Source: an uncultured Ruegeria sp. (GTDB lineage: Bacteria > Pseudomonadota > Alphaproteobacteria > Rhodobacterales > Rhodobacteraceae). Taken from it: a stretch of 64,000 nucleotides of DNA. Below, one piece after another: positions 28,976 to 39,782 of the stretch. The DNA lies in NCBI RefSeq assembly GCF_947500045.1, contig NZ_CANMQQ010000001.1, forward strand, positions 62,001 to 126,000, written 5' to 3'. The notes beneath the pieces are model-generated. The model was not told the origin of the DNA, made no database searches, and worked only from the letters and a program-made list of their open reading frames with translations. Numbering within the stretch: the first letter of the stretch is position 1; each line of letters begins with the position of its first letter. The translations under genes and the position numbers were made by a program.

Positions 28976-30000
28976 GCTTCTCGCCCCTCATAACGGATGC
29001 GCGGGTCGAGCATGACCAGCAAGATGTCGGAAATCATAGTGCCGATCAGGGTCAGCAAAGCCACGAACATAAGAATGAACGCCGAGAGGAATTGGTCTTG
29101 TGTTTTGAGCGCCGTCAACAGGGTTGGCCCAATGGTCTGCAGACCCAAAACGACTGAGACCAGAACCGATCCCGAAACCATGGAAGGCAGCAGGTTACCA
29201 ATGTCGGCAACAAAGGGGTTGAAGGCCACACGCAGCGGATATTTTGTCAGCATGCGCGAGGGGGCCATCCCTTTGGCGATGGCGGTTTCCACATAAGGTT
29301 TACCCAGCTCATCCAGCATATTGGCGCGCAGGCGTTGCATCATGGCAGATGCGCCTGAGGTGCCGATCACAAAGGTTGGTACGATCAGGTGAACAAGGAT
29401 GGATTTCAACTTGTCCCAGCTCATCGGTTCCCCTTCAAAAGAAGGGTCCATCAAGCCGCCGATGGGTAGATTGAAATAGCGATGGCCGTAGTAGAAAAGG
29501 ATCAGTGCCAGCAGGAAGTTTGGCGTAGCGAGCCCAAGATATCCGACAAAGGCTGACGTATAGTCGATCCAGGTCCGTGATTTTGCCGCTGCGAGGACGC
29601 CGAGTGGCAAAGCGACGGCATAGACGAACAGGATGGCTGCCAGATTGACGACCACCGTCAGCCAGAGTGTATCACCGACGATTTCCGCGACAGGACGGTC
29701 AAATTCGAAGGACCATCCGTAATTGCCCTGCAATAAGCCTTCGAACCCGTGTGGGCCGGGCCAGAAGCCTGCCCAGATCAGATATTGTTCCGGCAAAGAA
29801 CGGTCCAGAGAATACTCTTTGCGCAGAAACTCGGCTTTGGCGACACCTGCGGACTGACCCGAGGCCTGCAACTCGGCGATCTGGTTGCTAAGGTAATCAC
29901 CTGGGGGAAGGTTGATGATCACGAAAACCATGACCGACACCACCAATAGTGTCAGCAGCATCGTGAAAAAGCGATACACCGCATAGCGCAGCATTACCAT
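28972..30000 (-). CDS. ABC transporter permease, peptide/YejB-like
   Basis: MLRYAVYRFFTMLLTLLVVSVMVFVIINLPPGDYLS...YVETAIAKGMAPSRMLTKYPLRVAFNPFVADIGNLLPSMVSG. Confidence 0.92.
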   Translation of the reverse strand: MVMLRYAVYRFFTMLLTLLVVSVMVFVIINLPPGDYLSNQIAELQASGQSAGVAKAEFLRKEYSLDRSLPEQYLIWAGFWPGPHGFEGLLQGNYGWSFEFDRPVAEIVGDTLWLTVVVNLAAILFVYAVALPLGVLAAAKSRTWIDYTSAFVGYLGLATPNFLLALILFYYGHRYFNLPIGGLMDPSFEGEPMSWDKLKSILVHLIVPTFVIGTSGASAMMQRLRANMLDELGKPYVETAIAKGMAPSRMLTKYPLRVAFNPFVADIGNLLPSMVSGSVLVSVVLGLQTIGPTLLTALKTQDQFLSAFILMFVALLTLIGTMISDILLVMLDPRIRYEGREA

Positions 30001-30014
30001 TTAGCTGCTCCTGC

Positions 30015-31928
30015 TCAGTCGGCGAAGAAGAACTCGTCCGGACGGTGAATGCCGAAATGTGCGCCAGGCTCCCACGCCCACATCGCCTGCTCGGGTACGT
30101 TGCGCAGGCGGTTCGACACCACGATCGGTTGCGGTGCGCCGTTCAGAATACCTATGGCATACAGCTGATCCGCATGGATCTTCAGCATCTCGGTCCAGAC
30201 AGCAGCGCGTTCGTCATCCGTTGTGGCGACTTCCCAATCATGGGCCAGCTTCATGAGAAGTTCGGCCTCGGGCATGTCTGGCGGCTCACCCGAGCCTCCA
30301 TTGGTCTGATAATACTGGCCCCATTTCGGCCAAGACAAAAAGACCTGATCAGTGGGGGCAAGATAAGCAGGTGAAGTATGCATCTGCGGGATGCCGTCAT
30401 CCCAGCCGAACCAGACCGATGCCATGGTATTCCCCGAAAATACGCGGTTACGCAGAATGTCCCGGTCCAATGGTCGCATCACAAGGTCGACCCCGATTTC
30501 ACGCCAGGTATCAGTGACGATCTGAAGGGCGTTTTCTACCTCTTGCCGTTCGCCGGCGGTTTCGATGACCAATTCCATCGGGCGACCGTCGGGCAAAAGG
30601 CGAACGCCGTCTCGGTCGCGCTCGGTCAATCCGGCCTCGTCCAGAAGTGCATTAGCCATGTCGACATCATATTCCGCCCACGCTTTTGCATTTGCTTCGT
30701 CATAGAAAGGCGACGTCGGCAGAACTGACATCGCGCCGGGATGAGCAAGCTTGAAATAAAGCGCCTGATTGATCGTTTTGCGGTCAATCGCTAGCGAAAG
30801 AGCCCTGCGGACACGAACATCGCGCAGTATGTTGCGCCAAGCCTCATCTTCAAAATTCAGGTTGGGATAGATAGCGATTTGTGACGCGACACCGGTTTTC
30901 CACAAAAGCGTTTTGTAGCCGCCCTCAGCCTCACCTTTTTTCAGGATCGAAGCGTCGCGGAATGCCAGCCCGCGCCCCTGCAAATCGCTCTCGCCCGCGT
31001 TGGTCTTGGCCGCAACGAGGCCTGGGGCCACGATCTCCATCTCGACCACATCGATATAGGGCAATTGCACTCCGTTTGAATCGACCCTGTGGTAGTAAGG
31101 GTTACGGATGAAACCGTACCGGATTTTCTTACCCGAACTGGCATTGAACCAAGGCTGCAATGTGGGCAGTTCGTGATTGTCGTACTTATAAAGGTTATCC
31201 AGTTTGTTGTGCAGCGCCGCCCAGCTTTTGACTCGGGCATCTTCGACATGGAATGCTAATTCTTCAGGGTCGGCAAACTTCTCATGGTATTTTTTGAGGA
31301 ATTCGGACGGGCGGTAGATAAAGGGTGGGCGCGCCTGGGCGAGCGATTGCAGAAAGTCGGGGTTCGGATTTTCCCACTCAAACATAATCGTCGTTTCATC
31401 GGGGAAGGAAACCGTAGGCGGCTTGCCTTCAACCAGTAGAAAATCTGGTGGGCCTGAGGGGCTGAGCAATTCGTTATTTGCTACGTCCTCCCACCAATAG
31501 CGGAAATCCTCGGACGTAAATGGAGTGCCGTCCGACCATTTGTGGCCGGGACGCAGGTTCAGAGTGAACTTGCGATTGTCCTCATTTTCAAATGAGGCCA
31601 GCAAATCGGGTACGATGTCATAGTCGTGATCAAACCCCACAAGACGCGCGTAGCCATAGACCACCATCTGACGAATGTCCTTGGACCGGGTGACCATTGT
31701 GCGCAGTGTTCCACCGGGCGTCCCGAAATCGCGCCCCTTTGCCGCCAGATCAACGATCAGAGGCTCTTGCGGGATGCGTTCGGCGATTGGTGGCAAGCCG
31801 CCGCTCTCAACCTCAGCTTCCCAATAGGGGGTTTCCTGAAGATTGGCAGGGATTTCTGCCGTGGCGGGCAGCCCTGATATGGTGACCAGTGCGGCCGCCA
31901 GAAACATACGATGAGTGGTCTTAAACAT
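30015..31928 (-). CDS. ABC transporter substrate-binding protein (family 5)
   Basis: Signal peptide, LNLRPGHKWSDGTPFTSEDFRYWWEDV, VRRALSLAIDRKTINQAL. Confidence 0.92.
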   Translation of the reverse strand: MFKTTHRMFLAAALVTISGLPATAEIPANLQETPYWEAEVESGGLPPIAERIPQEPLIVDLAAKGRDFGTPGGTLRTMVTRSKDIRQMVVYGYARLVGFDHDYDIVPDLLASFENEDNRKFTLNLRPGHKWSDGTPFTSEDFRYWWEDVANNELLSPSGPPDFLLVEGKPPTVSFPDETTIMFEWENPNPDFLQSLAQARPPFIYRPSEFLKKYHEKFADPEELAFHVEDARVKSWAALHNKLDNLYKYDNHELPTLQPWFNASSGKKIRYGFIRNPYYHRVDSNGVQLPYIDVVEMEIVAPGLVAAKTNAGESDLQGRGLAFRDASILKKGEAEGGYKTLLWKTGVASQIAIYPNLNFEDEAWRNILRDVRVRRALSLAIDRKTINQALYFKLAHPGAMSVLPTSPFYDEANAKAWAEYDVDMANALLDEAGLTERDRDGVRLLPDGRPMELVIETAGERQEVENALQIVTDTWREIGVDLVMRPLDRDILRNRVFSGNTMASVWFGWDDGIPQMHTSPAYLAPTDQVFLSWPKWGQYYQTNGGSGEPPDMPEAELLMKLAHDWEVATTDDERAAVWTEMLKIHADQLYAIGILNGAPQPIVVSNRLRNVPEQAMWAWEPGAHFGIHRPDEFFFAD

Positions 31929-33693
31929 GGCAACGTACCTTATGGCCGGGCTCCAATTCTACCAACGAGGGTATCACGGAGTCGGAAAATCGAAAGGCAT
32001 CATCCCAACTGTCGGGTGAACCAGCACCCAACGCAACCAGTTTCAGGTCAATCGGGCGATTGATATCCGGTTCCGGTTGGGCGGCGATCAATGCCTTGGT
32101 GTAGGGATGACGTGGATTGTAGAACAGGGTTTCGGGCGGGGCTTGTTCGACCACAAGGCCCCGGCGCATAACGGCAACTTCGTCGGCGATGCGCGCGACA
32201 ACTGCCAGATCGTGCGAGATGAACAGATAAGACAGGTTCAGACTGTCCTGCAGGTTTTCGAGCAGGGTCAGAATCTGCTCCTGAACGGATACATCCAAGG
32301 CCGAGGTTGGTTCGTCACAAACGATCAAGGCAGGGTCCAGCATCATTGCCCGCGCGATTGACAGGCGCTGCCGCTGCCCGCCTGAAAACGCATGTGGATA
32401 GCGTTTGAGCATATCCTCATTCAGTCCGACCCGCTGCAACATCTCGGCCGCTTTATCACGCTGCTCGGATACGTTGCCGAGGCGATGAATCTCCAACGGC
32501 TCGGTCATAGCATCCTGAATGCGCATTCGAGGGCTGAGAGAGCTATAGGGATCCTGAAACACCATCTGTGCTTTGCGCTGAAAAGCGGTGCGTTCAGCAC
32601 GTGTCATGTGGTGAACCGTTATCGGTTCGGAGTCTTTGGTCGTTCGGAACAGAACTTTACCGCCGGGGTCTGGAAGTTCAGCGCCCAGAGCGATCCGTGC
32701 CGCTGTGGTTTTGCCCGATCCGCTTTCACCTACAATCGCAAGAGTTTTACCGCGCGCAAGTTTCATATCAACGCCCCGGCAGGCGTGTATCAGTTTTTCC
32801 GCCTTCCAGCCTTTGCTGGACCGCATTGTATAGGTTTTAGACACATCGGTCATCTGCAGGATCAGGTCTTCGTCAGGCATAGGTATGCCGACCGAATCCT
32901 GATCGGGTATCTCGGGTGCCGCGTCGAATAGTTGCTGGGTATAAGGATGCGCCGGTTCATTCAGGATAAGCGCGGCCGGACCGGCTTCCATCACGCGGCC
33001 CTTGTGCATGACAACGACATGCTCGGCCATGTTGGCGACCACACCAAGATCATGGGTGACCAGGATCAGCGCCATGCCGGTTTCGCGCTGCAGTTCTTTG
33101 ATCAGCCCAAGAACCTGCGCTTGGGTAGTCACGTCCAGCGCCGTCGTGGGCTCGTCAGCAATCAGCAGTTCAGGTTTCGCAACCATCGCCATGGCGATCA
33201 TCGCGCGCTGGCGCATGCCGCCGGACAATTCGAACGGATAACTGTCATAGGCGCGGGCCGGGTCAGGGAAGCCGACCCTCTCGAACTGGGTCAGAACCTC
33301 TTTGCGTGCCTCTGAATCGGACGCACCGCGATGCAGCCACAGAACTTCGCTGACCTGATTTCCGATCTTGTGGAGCGGAGACAGAGACCGCATCGGCTCC
33401 TGAAAGATCATCGAGACACGATTGCCGCGAATGCTACGCATCTGGCGTTCGCTGAGCTTCATCAGATCAGCCGCGCCGTGGGAATCGTTCAATGTAATCG
33501 TACCGCTACGAATCTGAGCGGTGCGCGGCAGAATACGCAGTGCAGCCCGACATGATATCGTTTTGCCCGACCCGGATTCTCCGACCAATGCTAGTGTCTG
33601 CCCTGGTTCGACATCAAAGCTGACGTCACGGACAACAGATGGGCCCGAGCCGAAGCCGATGCTGAGATCCCGAACGGACAACAACGCACTCAT
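31921..33693 (-). CDS. Dual-domain ABC transporter ATP-binding protein (DppD-DppF type fusion)
   Basis: Two Walker A (GESGSGKT) and two signature ([16 protein letters not shown]) motifs. Confidence 0.94.
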   Translation of the reverse strand: MSALLSVRDLSIGFGSGPSVVRDVSFDVEPGQTLALVGESGSGKTISCRAALRILPRTAQIRSGTITLNDSHGAADLMKLSERQMRSIRGNRVSMIFQEPMRSLSPLHKIGNQVSEVLWLHRGASDSEARKEVLTQFERVGFPDPARAYDSYPFELSGGMRQRAMIAMAMVAKPELLIADEPTTALDVTTQAQVLGLIKELQRETGMALILVTHDLGVVANMAEHVVVMHKGRVMEAGPAALILNEPAHPYTQQLFDAAPEIPDQDSVGIPMPDEDLILQMTDVSKTYTMRSSKGWKAEKLIHACRGVDMKLARGKTLAIVGESGSGKTTAARIALGAELPDPGGKVLFRTTKDSEPITVHHMTRAERTAFQRKAQMVFQDPYSSLSPRMRIQDAMTEPLEIHRLGNVSEQRDKAAEMLQRVGLNEDMLKRYPHAFSGGQRQRLSIARAMMLDPALIVCDEPTSALDVSVQEQILTLLENLQDSLNLSYLFISHDLAVVARIADEVAVMRRGLVVEQAPPETLFYNPRHPYTKALIAAQPEPDINRPIDLKLVALGAGSPDSWDDAFRFSDSVIPSLVELEPGHKVRCHV

Positions 33694-33922
33694 TCGGGTT
33701 TTCCACCCGTCTGGCCGCTAGATAACATCGGCTTTGTGAACTCCCTGTCTTTTTTCCGCAGTTTCGCGCGGTTCAGGCGAGGTAGTCAAACACCTTCTTC
33801 ACCTGAATCGTCGCGGAATCGTGAATTCTTTATCGCGCGCCTACACATTCCCTTGAGAATTTGCCACTACCAGATCAAAGGGCACAGTTTAGGTGTCGTT
33901 TCTATAAACAGGGGTTATAGCC

Positions 33923-34420
33923 GTGCCGGAAGCTCAAAGTCGTCTAGATTTGTTCATCGACCGCATGGTCTCGCAGCGCACCTGTCTGGATTATGCAATC
34001 GCGCAGACGACAGGACAGCCCGGTCCGGTTTTTGAGCTGGGGCTGGGCAATGGGCGCACGTATCATCACATGGTTCAGCATATTCAGGATCGCCCCGTAT
34101 ATGTTTTTGAACGTGCGGTAGCCTCGCATCCCGATTCAACCCCGCCCAATGATCTTGTGATTCTGGGCGATGTGCGCGAGACGCTGCCCGCATCGGTCGC
34201 GCGATTTGGCGCGTCGGCCAGCCTGATCCATGCTGATCTGGGTGGGCATAACCGGCAAAAGAACGATGCGTTTGCGCGCCTTGTCTCACCGTTGATCGAG
34301 CCGCTTTTGGCGCAAGGTGGGCTGATGGTTTCGAGCGATCGTATGTATTTCGAACAACTGACCGAGCTGCCGCTGCCAGAAAGCGCGGTTGAGGGGCGCT
34401 GTTTCATTTATCAACGCTGA
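33923..34420 (+). CDS. Small SAM-dependent methyltransferase-like protein (paralogue of 17012-17488)
   Basis: VFELGLGNGRTYHHMVQHIQDRPVYVFERAVASHPDSTPP; shares ELGLGNGRTY and SHPDS-type motifs. Confidence 0.65.
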   Translation: MPEAQSRLDLFIDRMVSQRTCLDYAIAQTTGQPGPVFELGLGNGRTYHHMVQHIQDRPVYVFERAVASHPDSTPPNDLVILGDVRETLPASVARFGASASLIHADLGGHNRQKNDAFARLVSPLIEPLLAQGGLMVSSDRMYFEQLTELPLPESAVEGRCFIYQR

Positions 34421-34512
34421 TCTGCCGTGGGGTCACATTGTGATCGGACTCGCGCTGCCGTGGTGGGGCGGTCTAACATCTGAGTCGTGAAGTTTCATAA
34501 GGGACCGTCAAT

Positions 34513-35142
34513 ATGCTGTTCTACGACTGCTCGACCGCTCCAAGCCCACGCCGTGCCCGGATGTTTATCGCGGAAAAAGGGTTGGAGTTTGAGAGCCGAG
34601 ACATCTCAATCGCCAAGGGCGAACAGCTCGGTGATGCGTTTCGGGCTGTGAACCCCGGTGCGACCATCCCCGTTCTGGTCACGGATGAAGGCACAACACT
34701 GACAGAGAACCTTGGCATCGCCGCCTATCTCGAGGCACTTTTTCCGGAACCGCCGCTAATGGGTCGAACCGCGGATGAAAAAGGCGAAGTTCTGATGTGG
34801 AACGCCATCGCCGAGCAGCAGTGCGGAGCGCCAATTGCAGAAACGCTGCGCAACACCCATCCCTCGTTCAAGGATCGCGCGATCACGGGGCCTGCAAACC
34901 ACGCCCAAATCCCTGAACTGGCGCAACGGGGTGCCGAGCGGGTGCGCACCTTCTTCGATCTTCTTGAAACCCGCCTGCGCGAAAGCGATTTCGTAGCGGC
35001 GGGTTCATTTACGCTGGCCGATATCACTACATTTGTTTTTGTCGATTTTGCACGCGTCATCAAGATGCACATTCCTGCCGAAAATGCAGCGACATTGGCT
35101 TGGTTTGACACCATCCAAGCGCGCGCCAGTGCGCAGCGATAA
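34513..35142 (+). CDS. Glutathione S-transferase family protein
   Basis: MLFYDCSTAPSPRRARMFIAEKGLEFESRDISIAKGEQ...NPGATIPVLVTDEGTTLTENLGIAAYLEALFP. Confidence 0.88.
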   Translation: MLFYDCSTAPSPRRARMFIAEKGLEFESRDISIAKGEQLGDAFRAVNPGATIPVLVTDEGTTLTENLGIAAYLEALFPEPPLMGRTADEKGEVLMWNAIAEQQCGAPIAETLRNTHPSFKDRAITGPANHAQIPELAQRGAERVRTFFDLLETRLRESDFVAAGSFTLADITTFVFVDFARVIKMHIPAENAATLAWFDTIQARASAQR

Positions 35143-35276
35143 CTTCGCACGCGCAGAAGACCTGGAACTTTGCAAAGGTGCCCAGAAAGCGTTATCGGCA
35201 CCTCTGGCATCCGAGCGGGGTCGCTCGGCACAGGCCAGGCGGGGTTCACCATGGTCTGCCGTTTCTTAGTTCCCGG

Positions 35277-38200
35277 TTAGGTGGTCAGTGCGCGCGCTTT
35301 CTGAAAGCTTTCTGCGCGCACAGGTCCGTAACCTCGTATCTGGTCCGCAGTTGACAACGCTTCCAGCCATTCTGCCTCGGATCGATTTGCGGGGTTGGTT
35401 AGATACGTGTCCAACAGCGTCTCAAACCAACGCAGGATATCCCGGTGCAGCCGCGCTTCGGCGTGATACCCAAACGGGTTCAGGGCTGATCCGCGCAAAC
35501 CACGCAACCGCGACAGCCCAAGCAGAACCGGGCGCATCCATGAACCCAGTCCAAACTTTACGGGCCTTCCCCTCTCATCCTTGCGCCAACTCAGCATTGG
35601 CGGGGCGAAATGGTATTTGGTTTTGAAGTTTCCTTCGAATTGCTGCGCGAGTTCATCCGCGAAGGTAGAAGATGTTTGTAACCGCGCCACTTCGAATTCG
35701 TCTTTGTAAGCCATGAAACGGAACAGGTTACGGGCGAGGGTTTCAAGAATTGGGTCCGAGATGTCCGGCTTTGACGCCCGGATCGCCCCGATCCGCTGCG
35801 CATAGCGCTCAGCATAGACGGCATCCTGATAGTCGGTCAGATACGCAATCCGACGCGCGATCATCTGATCCAGCGTTTCTTCTGTTTCAGTCGGCTGCGC
35901 CAACCCCTGAACCCGACTGGGGTCAACCGCGAGGCACCGCCCAACCGCAAAGGCGAGCCGGTTCTTTTCAACTGCAACACCGTTCAGTAATATGGCCTGT
36001 GCCAGAGCGGTTTGCGACACAGGCACCAATGCCCTTTGCCACGCGTAGCCCAACATGATGACATTGGCGAAGACCGCATCCCCCAACAGGGCCTCGGCCG
36101 TAGCGTTTGCGTCAAGGCTGGCCAGATTGTCCGTACCCACCGCATCGGCAATCGCCTGTTCCCGTGCGTTGACCCTAAGTTGGGCATCACGATGCAGCAC
36201 GAGGTCTCCGGTGGGCATCTCGGCCCGGTTCAGCACGACACGTGTTCCTCGGGCATAATGTGCCGATGCTTTGGGGGCCGAACTGACCACCACATCGCAG
36301 CCGATCACAGCATCCGCCGCGCCCTGATCAATGCGCACCTGATTAAGCACATCGGGAGCGGCACCAAGTCGGATATAGCTCAGCACAGTTCCAAACTTCT
36401 GCGCAAACCCGGTGAAATCCAGAACCGAGGCGCCTTTGCCTTCCAGATGCGCCGCCATGGTGATCAAGGCCCCAACAGTGACCACCCCAGTGCCGCCAAC
36501 ACCAGTCACCAGAAGGTCAAAGGGTTCCCCCAAAGATGGAAGCGAGGGAGTTGGTAGTCCGGCTTCAAGCGCATCAAGGTCCAGCTTTATAGTCCTCTTT
36601 CGCCGGGTTGCGCCCTCGATCGTCACGAAGCTTGGGCAGAACCCGTTCAGGCACGAGAAATCCTTGTTGCAGGAGCTCAGATTGATTTTGCGCTTGCGGC
36701 CTAGCGGGGTTTCGCGCGGTTCAACGCTCAGGCAATTCGAGGCGACCGAACAATCGCCGCAGCCTTCGCACACCAAATCGTTGATCCAGACAAATTTTTG
36801 AGGGTCCTTCATCGTGCCGCGCTTGCGGCGGCGACGTTTCTCGGTGGCGCAGGTTTGTTCGTAAATCAGGGCCGTGACACCGGGGATATCGCGCAATTCG
36901 CGTTGTAGGCCATCCATCTCTGCCCGGTCGTGAAACGTGGTCCCCGTCGGGAAATCGGCGCGGTGGAACTTGGTGATGTCGTCCGAGACCAGCGCGATCC
37001 GCTTTACCCCTTCGGCGCGGCAGGTTTGCGCGATGCCAGCAACACTGATGGGTCCATCCACCGGTTGCCCACCGGTCATTGCGACCGCATCATTGTAGAG
37101 GATTTTGTAGGTGATATTCGTCCCTGCAGCGACCGCCTGACGGATGGCGAGAGAGCCCGAATGGTACCACGTCCCCTCGCCAAGGTTCTGAAAGATATGT
37201 TTGCCACCGTTGAATTGTGAAGCGACCACATGGGGCACGCCCTCACCCCCCATCTGGGCATAGCCCACCGTATCGCGATCCATCCACGAGGCCATGACGT
37301 GGCAACCAATTCCGCTGGCGGCCGTGGAACCTTCGGGAACCTTGGTTGAGGTATTGTGCGGGCAACCTGAGCAGAAATAGGGCGTCCGCACAGCGCCCGC
37401 GACATTTATGATCGGTGGTGGCGTCTCGGTCAAAGCCTGCGCCTTTGCGGGCAGATTTTCTTCTGGGAAGAATGTATCCAGACGGGCGGCCACAATGGGG
37501 GCGAGCATCAACGGGCTGAGTTCCCCGGTCCATGGGATCAGCGGCTCACCATGGCTGTCATATTTTCCGACCATCTTGTGAGGTTTGTCGCCGGGCCAGT
37601 CATAGAAATACTCCTTGAACTGGCTTTCGATGATGCCGCGTTTTTCCTCGACGACGAGAACTTCGGCCTTGCCCTTTACAAAGCGCAACGCGTTACGGCG
37701 CGCCAGTGGCCAAACCATGCCGACCTTGTAGATGTCGATCCCCAGACGGCGGCAGGCCGCTTCATCCAGACCCAACAGGCGCAAGGCTTCCATCAGGTCC
37801 AGGTGGCCTTTCCCGGTGGTCACAAAGCCGAATTTGGCGTTGTCGATGTCATAGATGCGCCGGTCGATGGGGTTTTCTTCGGCAAAGGCTCGAACGGCGC
37901 GCAGCTTGTGCTGGATGCGAGTTTCAATCTCGGGCGAAGGCAAGTCTGCGGTCCGCACATGCAAACCCAGTTCGGGCAGGTCAATCTGTGGCAGGGTAAA
38001 GCTGCGATCCGGGGGCAGATTAACCGAACGCGCGCTTTCAACCGTTTCCGAGATGGCCTTGAACCCAACCCATGTGCCCGAGAATCGCGAGAGGGCGAAG
38101 CCGTATTCGCCAAACTCAAGGTATTCCTCGACCGAGGCCGGGTTCAGTGTCGGCATGAACCAGGCCATGAAGGCCACATCCGATTGGTGCGGCATGGATG

Positions 38201-38672
38201 AGCTGACGCAGCCATGGTCGTCGCCTGCAACAACTAATACACCACCTTTGGGCGAGCTCCCGTAGGCATTCCCGTGTTTCAGCGCATCACCCGACCGATC
38301 AACGCCGGGGCCCTTGCCGTACCACATCGAAAAGATGCCCTCGACCTCGCAATGGGGATCCAGGGTTGCCTGTTGTGCACCCAAAACCGCCGTCGCGCCG
38401 AGGTCTTCATTCACCGCGGGCATGAATGTGATACGGTTGGTTTTCAGCCGCTCATTCGCGCGCCATAGCTCAAGGTCCAAACCACCCAGTGGTGATCCGC
38501 GATAACCCGAGACAAATCCCGCCGTTTTCAGCCCTGCTTGCCGGTCACGCCGTGCCTGATCCATCATGATTCGGGCCAGTGCCTGCGTGCCAGTCAGAAA
38601 AACGCGGCCCTCTGCCACGTTATAGCGATCTTCAAGCTGATAGGTGCGGTAGTCAGCGTCGTGGTGACTCAT
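35277..38672 (-). CDS. Indolepyruvate ferredoxin oxidoreductase, fused alpha/beta-gamma type
   Basis: 1131 aa; GYRGSPLGGLDLELW, TPYFCSGCPHNTSTKVPEGSTAASGIGCH, CEGCGDCSVASNCLSVEP Fe-S motif, GVGGTGVVTVGALITMAA. Confidence 0.93.
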   Translation of the reverse strand: MSHHDADYRTYQLEDRYNVAEGRVFLTGTQALARIMMDQARRDRQAGLKTAGFVSGYRGSPLGGLDLELWRANERLKTNRITFMPAVNEDLGATAVLGAQQATLDPHCEVEGIFSMWYGKGPGVDRSGDALKHGNAYGSSPKGGVLVVAGDDHGCVSSSMPHQSDVAFMAWFMPTLNPASVEEYLEFGEYGFALSRFSGTWVGFKAISETVESARSVNLPPDRSFTLPQIDLPELGLHVRTADLPSPEIETRIQHKLRAVRAFAEENPIDRRIYDIDNAKFGFVTTGKGHLDLMEALRLLGLDEAACRRLGIDIYKVGMVWPLARRNALRFVKGKAEVLVVEEKRGIIESQFKEYFYDWPGDKPHKMVGKYDSHGEPLIPWTGELSPLMLAPIVAARLDTFFPEENLPAKAQALTETPPPIINVAGAVRTPYFCSGCPHNTSTKVPEGSTAASGIGCHVMASWMDRDTVGYAQMGGEGVPHVVASQFNGGKHIFQNLGEGTWYHSGSLAIRQAVAAGTNITYKILYNDAVAMTGGQPVDGPISVAGIAQTCRAEGVKRIALVSDDITKFHRADFPTGTTFHDRAEMDGLQRELRDIPGVTALIYEQTCATEKRRRRKRGTMKDPQKFVWINDLVCEGCGDCSVASNCLSVEPRETPLGRKRKINLSSCNKDFSCLNGFCPSFVTIEGATRRKRTIKLDLDALEAGLPTPSLPSLGEPFDLLVTGVGGTGVVTVGALITMAAHLEGKGASVLDFTGFAQKFGTVLSYIRLGAAPDVLNQVRIDQGAADAVIGCDVVVSSAPKASAHYARGTRVVLNRAEMPTGDLVLHRDAQLRVNAREQAIADAVGTDNLASLDANATAEALLGDAVFANVIMLGYAWQRALVPVSQTALAQAILLNGVAVEKNRLAFAVGRCLAVDPSRVQGLAQPTETEETLDQMIARRIAYLTDYQDAVYAERYAQRIGAIRASKPDISDPILETLARNLFRFMAYKDEFEVARLQTSSTFADELAQQFEGNFKTKYHFAPPMLSWRKDERGRPVKFGLGSWMRPVLLGLSRLRGLRGSALNPFGYHAEARLHRDILRWFETLLDTYLTNPANRSEAEWLEALSTADQIRGYGPVRAESFQKARALTT

Positions 38673-38815
38673 TGCTTTGATTCCATGAGTTTATGCCGTT
38701 GGTGCGGTGATTTTAACCTGCGGAAATCGGTTATCCGTTCCAAACTGTGTGTAGATTCCGGAAATAGTGAAAAAAATCCCCACAAATTTCAGAAAATATG
38801 GTTAAAGTAGCCACC

Positions 38816-39277
38816 ATGACAACGTTTGATGACAGGGACCGCCGTATTCTGACGCTACTGCAGAATGACAGCCGAATTTCAAATGCCGAGTTGGCTGATG
38901 CGGTGGGGATGTCGGCTTCGGCGCTTTGGCGCAGGGTGCGTGCGCTTGAAGAGGCGGGTGTAATAGAACGCTACGGCGCTTTGGTGAATCCGCCAGCGAT
39001 GGGTCTGACCTTCGAAGCGATCGTGCATGTGCATCTGACGCGGCATGACCCGGACAAAATCGTCGATTTCATTCGGGCGGTGGGGATAAGCCCTGAAGTG
39101 CAGGAATGCTATGCCACTACAGGCCAGGCGGATTATCACCTGCGTGTCCTGTGTCGCGATCTTGCGGCCTACAATACGTTTCTGGAAGATTTCCTGTTTC
39201 GGTTGCCGGCGGTCGCCAGCGCGCAGACCAATGTTGTGCTGCGCACGATCAAGCGGAACCGACCTGTCGTGCCCTGA
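38816..39277 (+). CDS. Lrp/AsnC family regulator
   Basis: MTTFDDRDRRILTLLQNDSRISNAELADAVGMSASALWRRVRALEEAGVIERYGALV; divergent from the IOR gene. Confidence 0.9.
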   Translation: MTTFDDRDRRILTLLQNDSRISNAELADAVGMSASALWRRVRALEEAGVIERYGALVNPPAMGLTFEAIVHVHLTRHDPDKIVDFIRAVGISPEVQECYATTGQADYHLRVLCRDLAAYNTFLEDFLFRLPAVASAQTNVVLRTIKRNRPVVP

Positions 39278-39280
39278 TGC

Positions 39281-39748
39281 TCAGGCTGCGAACGCAACCC
39301 AGGCCCAGGCCATGCCAATATAGGTCAGATTGTGAAACAACTGATCCAGACCAGCGGCACGCCAAAACGCGGCCTGATTGGGCTGCAATTGTTTGCGGTC
39401 GGAATAGTTGGCTTTCGCAAAATCGATGTGGAAATGCACAATCCATTCCAATGCAGCGATGATCAGGATGAACTCGGCTGGCGCACGAAAAACAGCAAAT
39501 ATGATGACCGAACCCACAACATGCACAGCTGCATGTTGCGCGCGTCCCATATGGAAATACGTGCCCCGCCCAGAAAGCATTTTGGGCGTCTGTAAGTAAT
39601 AGTCGGCGAACATATGTTTGATCTGAAGCAGACAGAGCAACAGAAACACAGCGCCATAACTGGCAGGCAAATGAACCCTCCCGATATCGTCCTGAATCAG
39701 AAGATTAGGGGGTAATTGTCTGCCACGCAAATGAACTTGTTCACACAA
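39281..39748 (-). CDS. DUF3307-like small membrane protein
   Basis: LLQIKHMFADYYLQTPKMLSG...HAAVHVVGSVIIFAVF...HFHIDFAKANYSDR; start uncertain (alternative TTG at 39670). Confidence 0.6.
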   Translation of the reverse strand: MCEQVHLRGRQLPPNLLIQDDIGRVHLPASYGAVFLLLCLLQIKHMFADYYLQTPKMLSGRGTYFHMGRAQHAAVHVVGSVIIFAVFRAPAEFILIIAALEWIVHFHIDFAKANYSDRKQLQPNQAAFWRAAGLDQLFHNLTYIGMAWAWVAFAA

Positions 39749-39782
39749 CGCAATTTAGGCGCAAATCGGAATTTCATTTGCG
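39667..39782. repeat. Cluster of three GCAAATGAA repeats incl. dyad CGCAAAT-N9-ATTTGCG; possible operator region
   Basis: GCAAATGAAC at 39667-39676 and 39727-39736; minus-strand GCAAATGAAATTC at 39769-39781; dyad arms 39760-39766 / 39776-39782. Confidence 0.4.
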
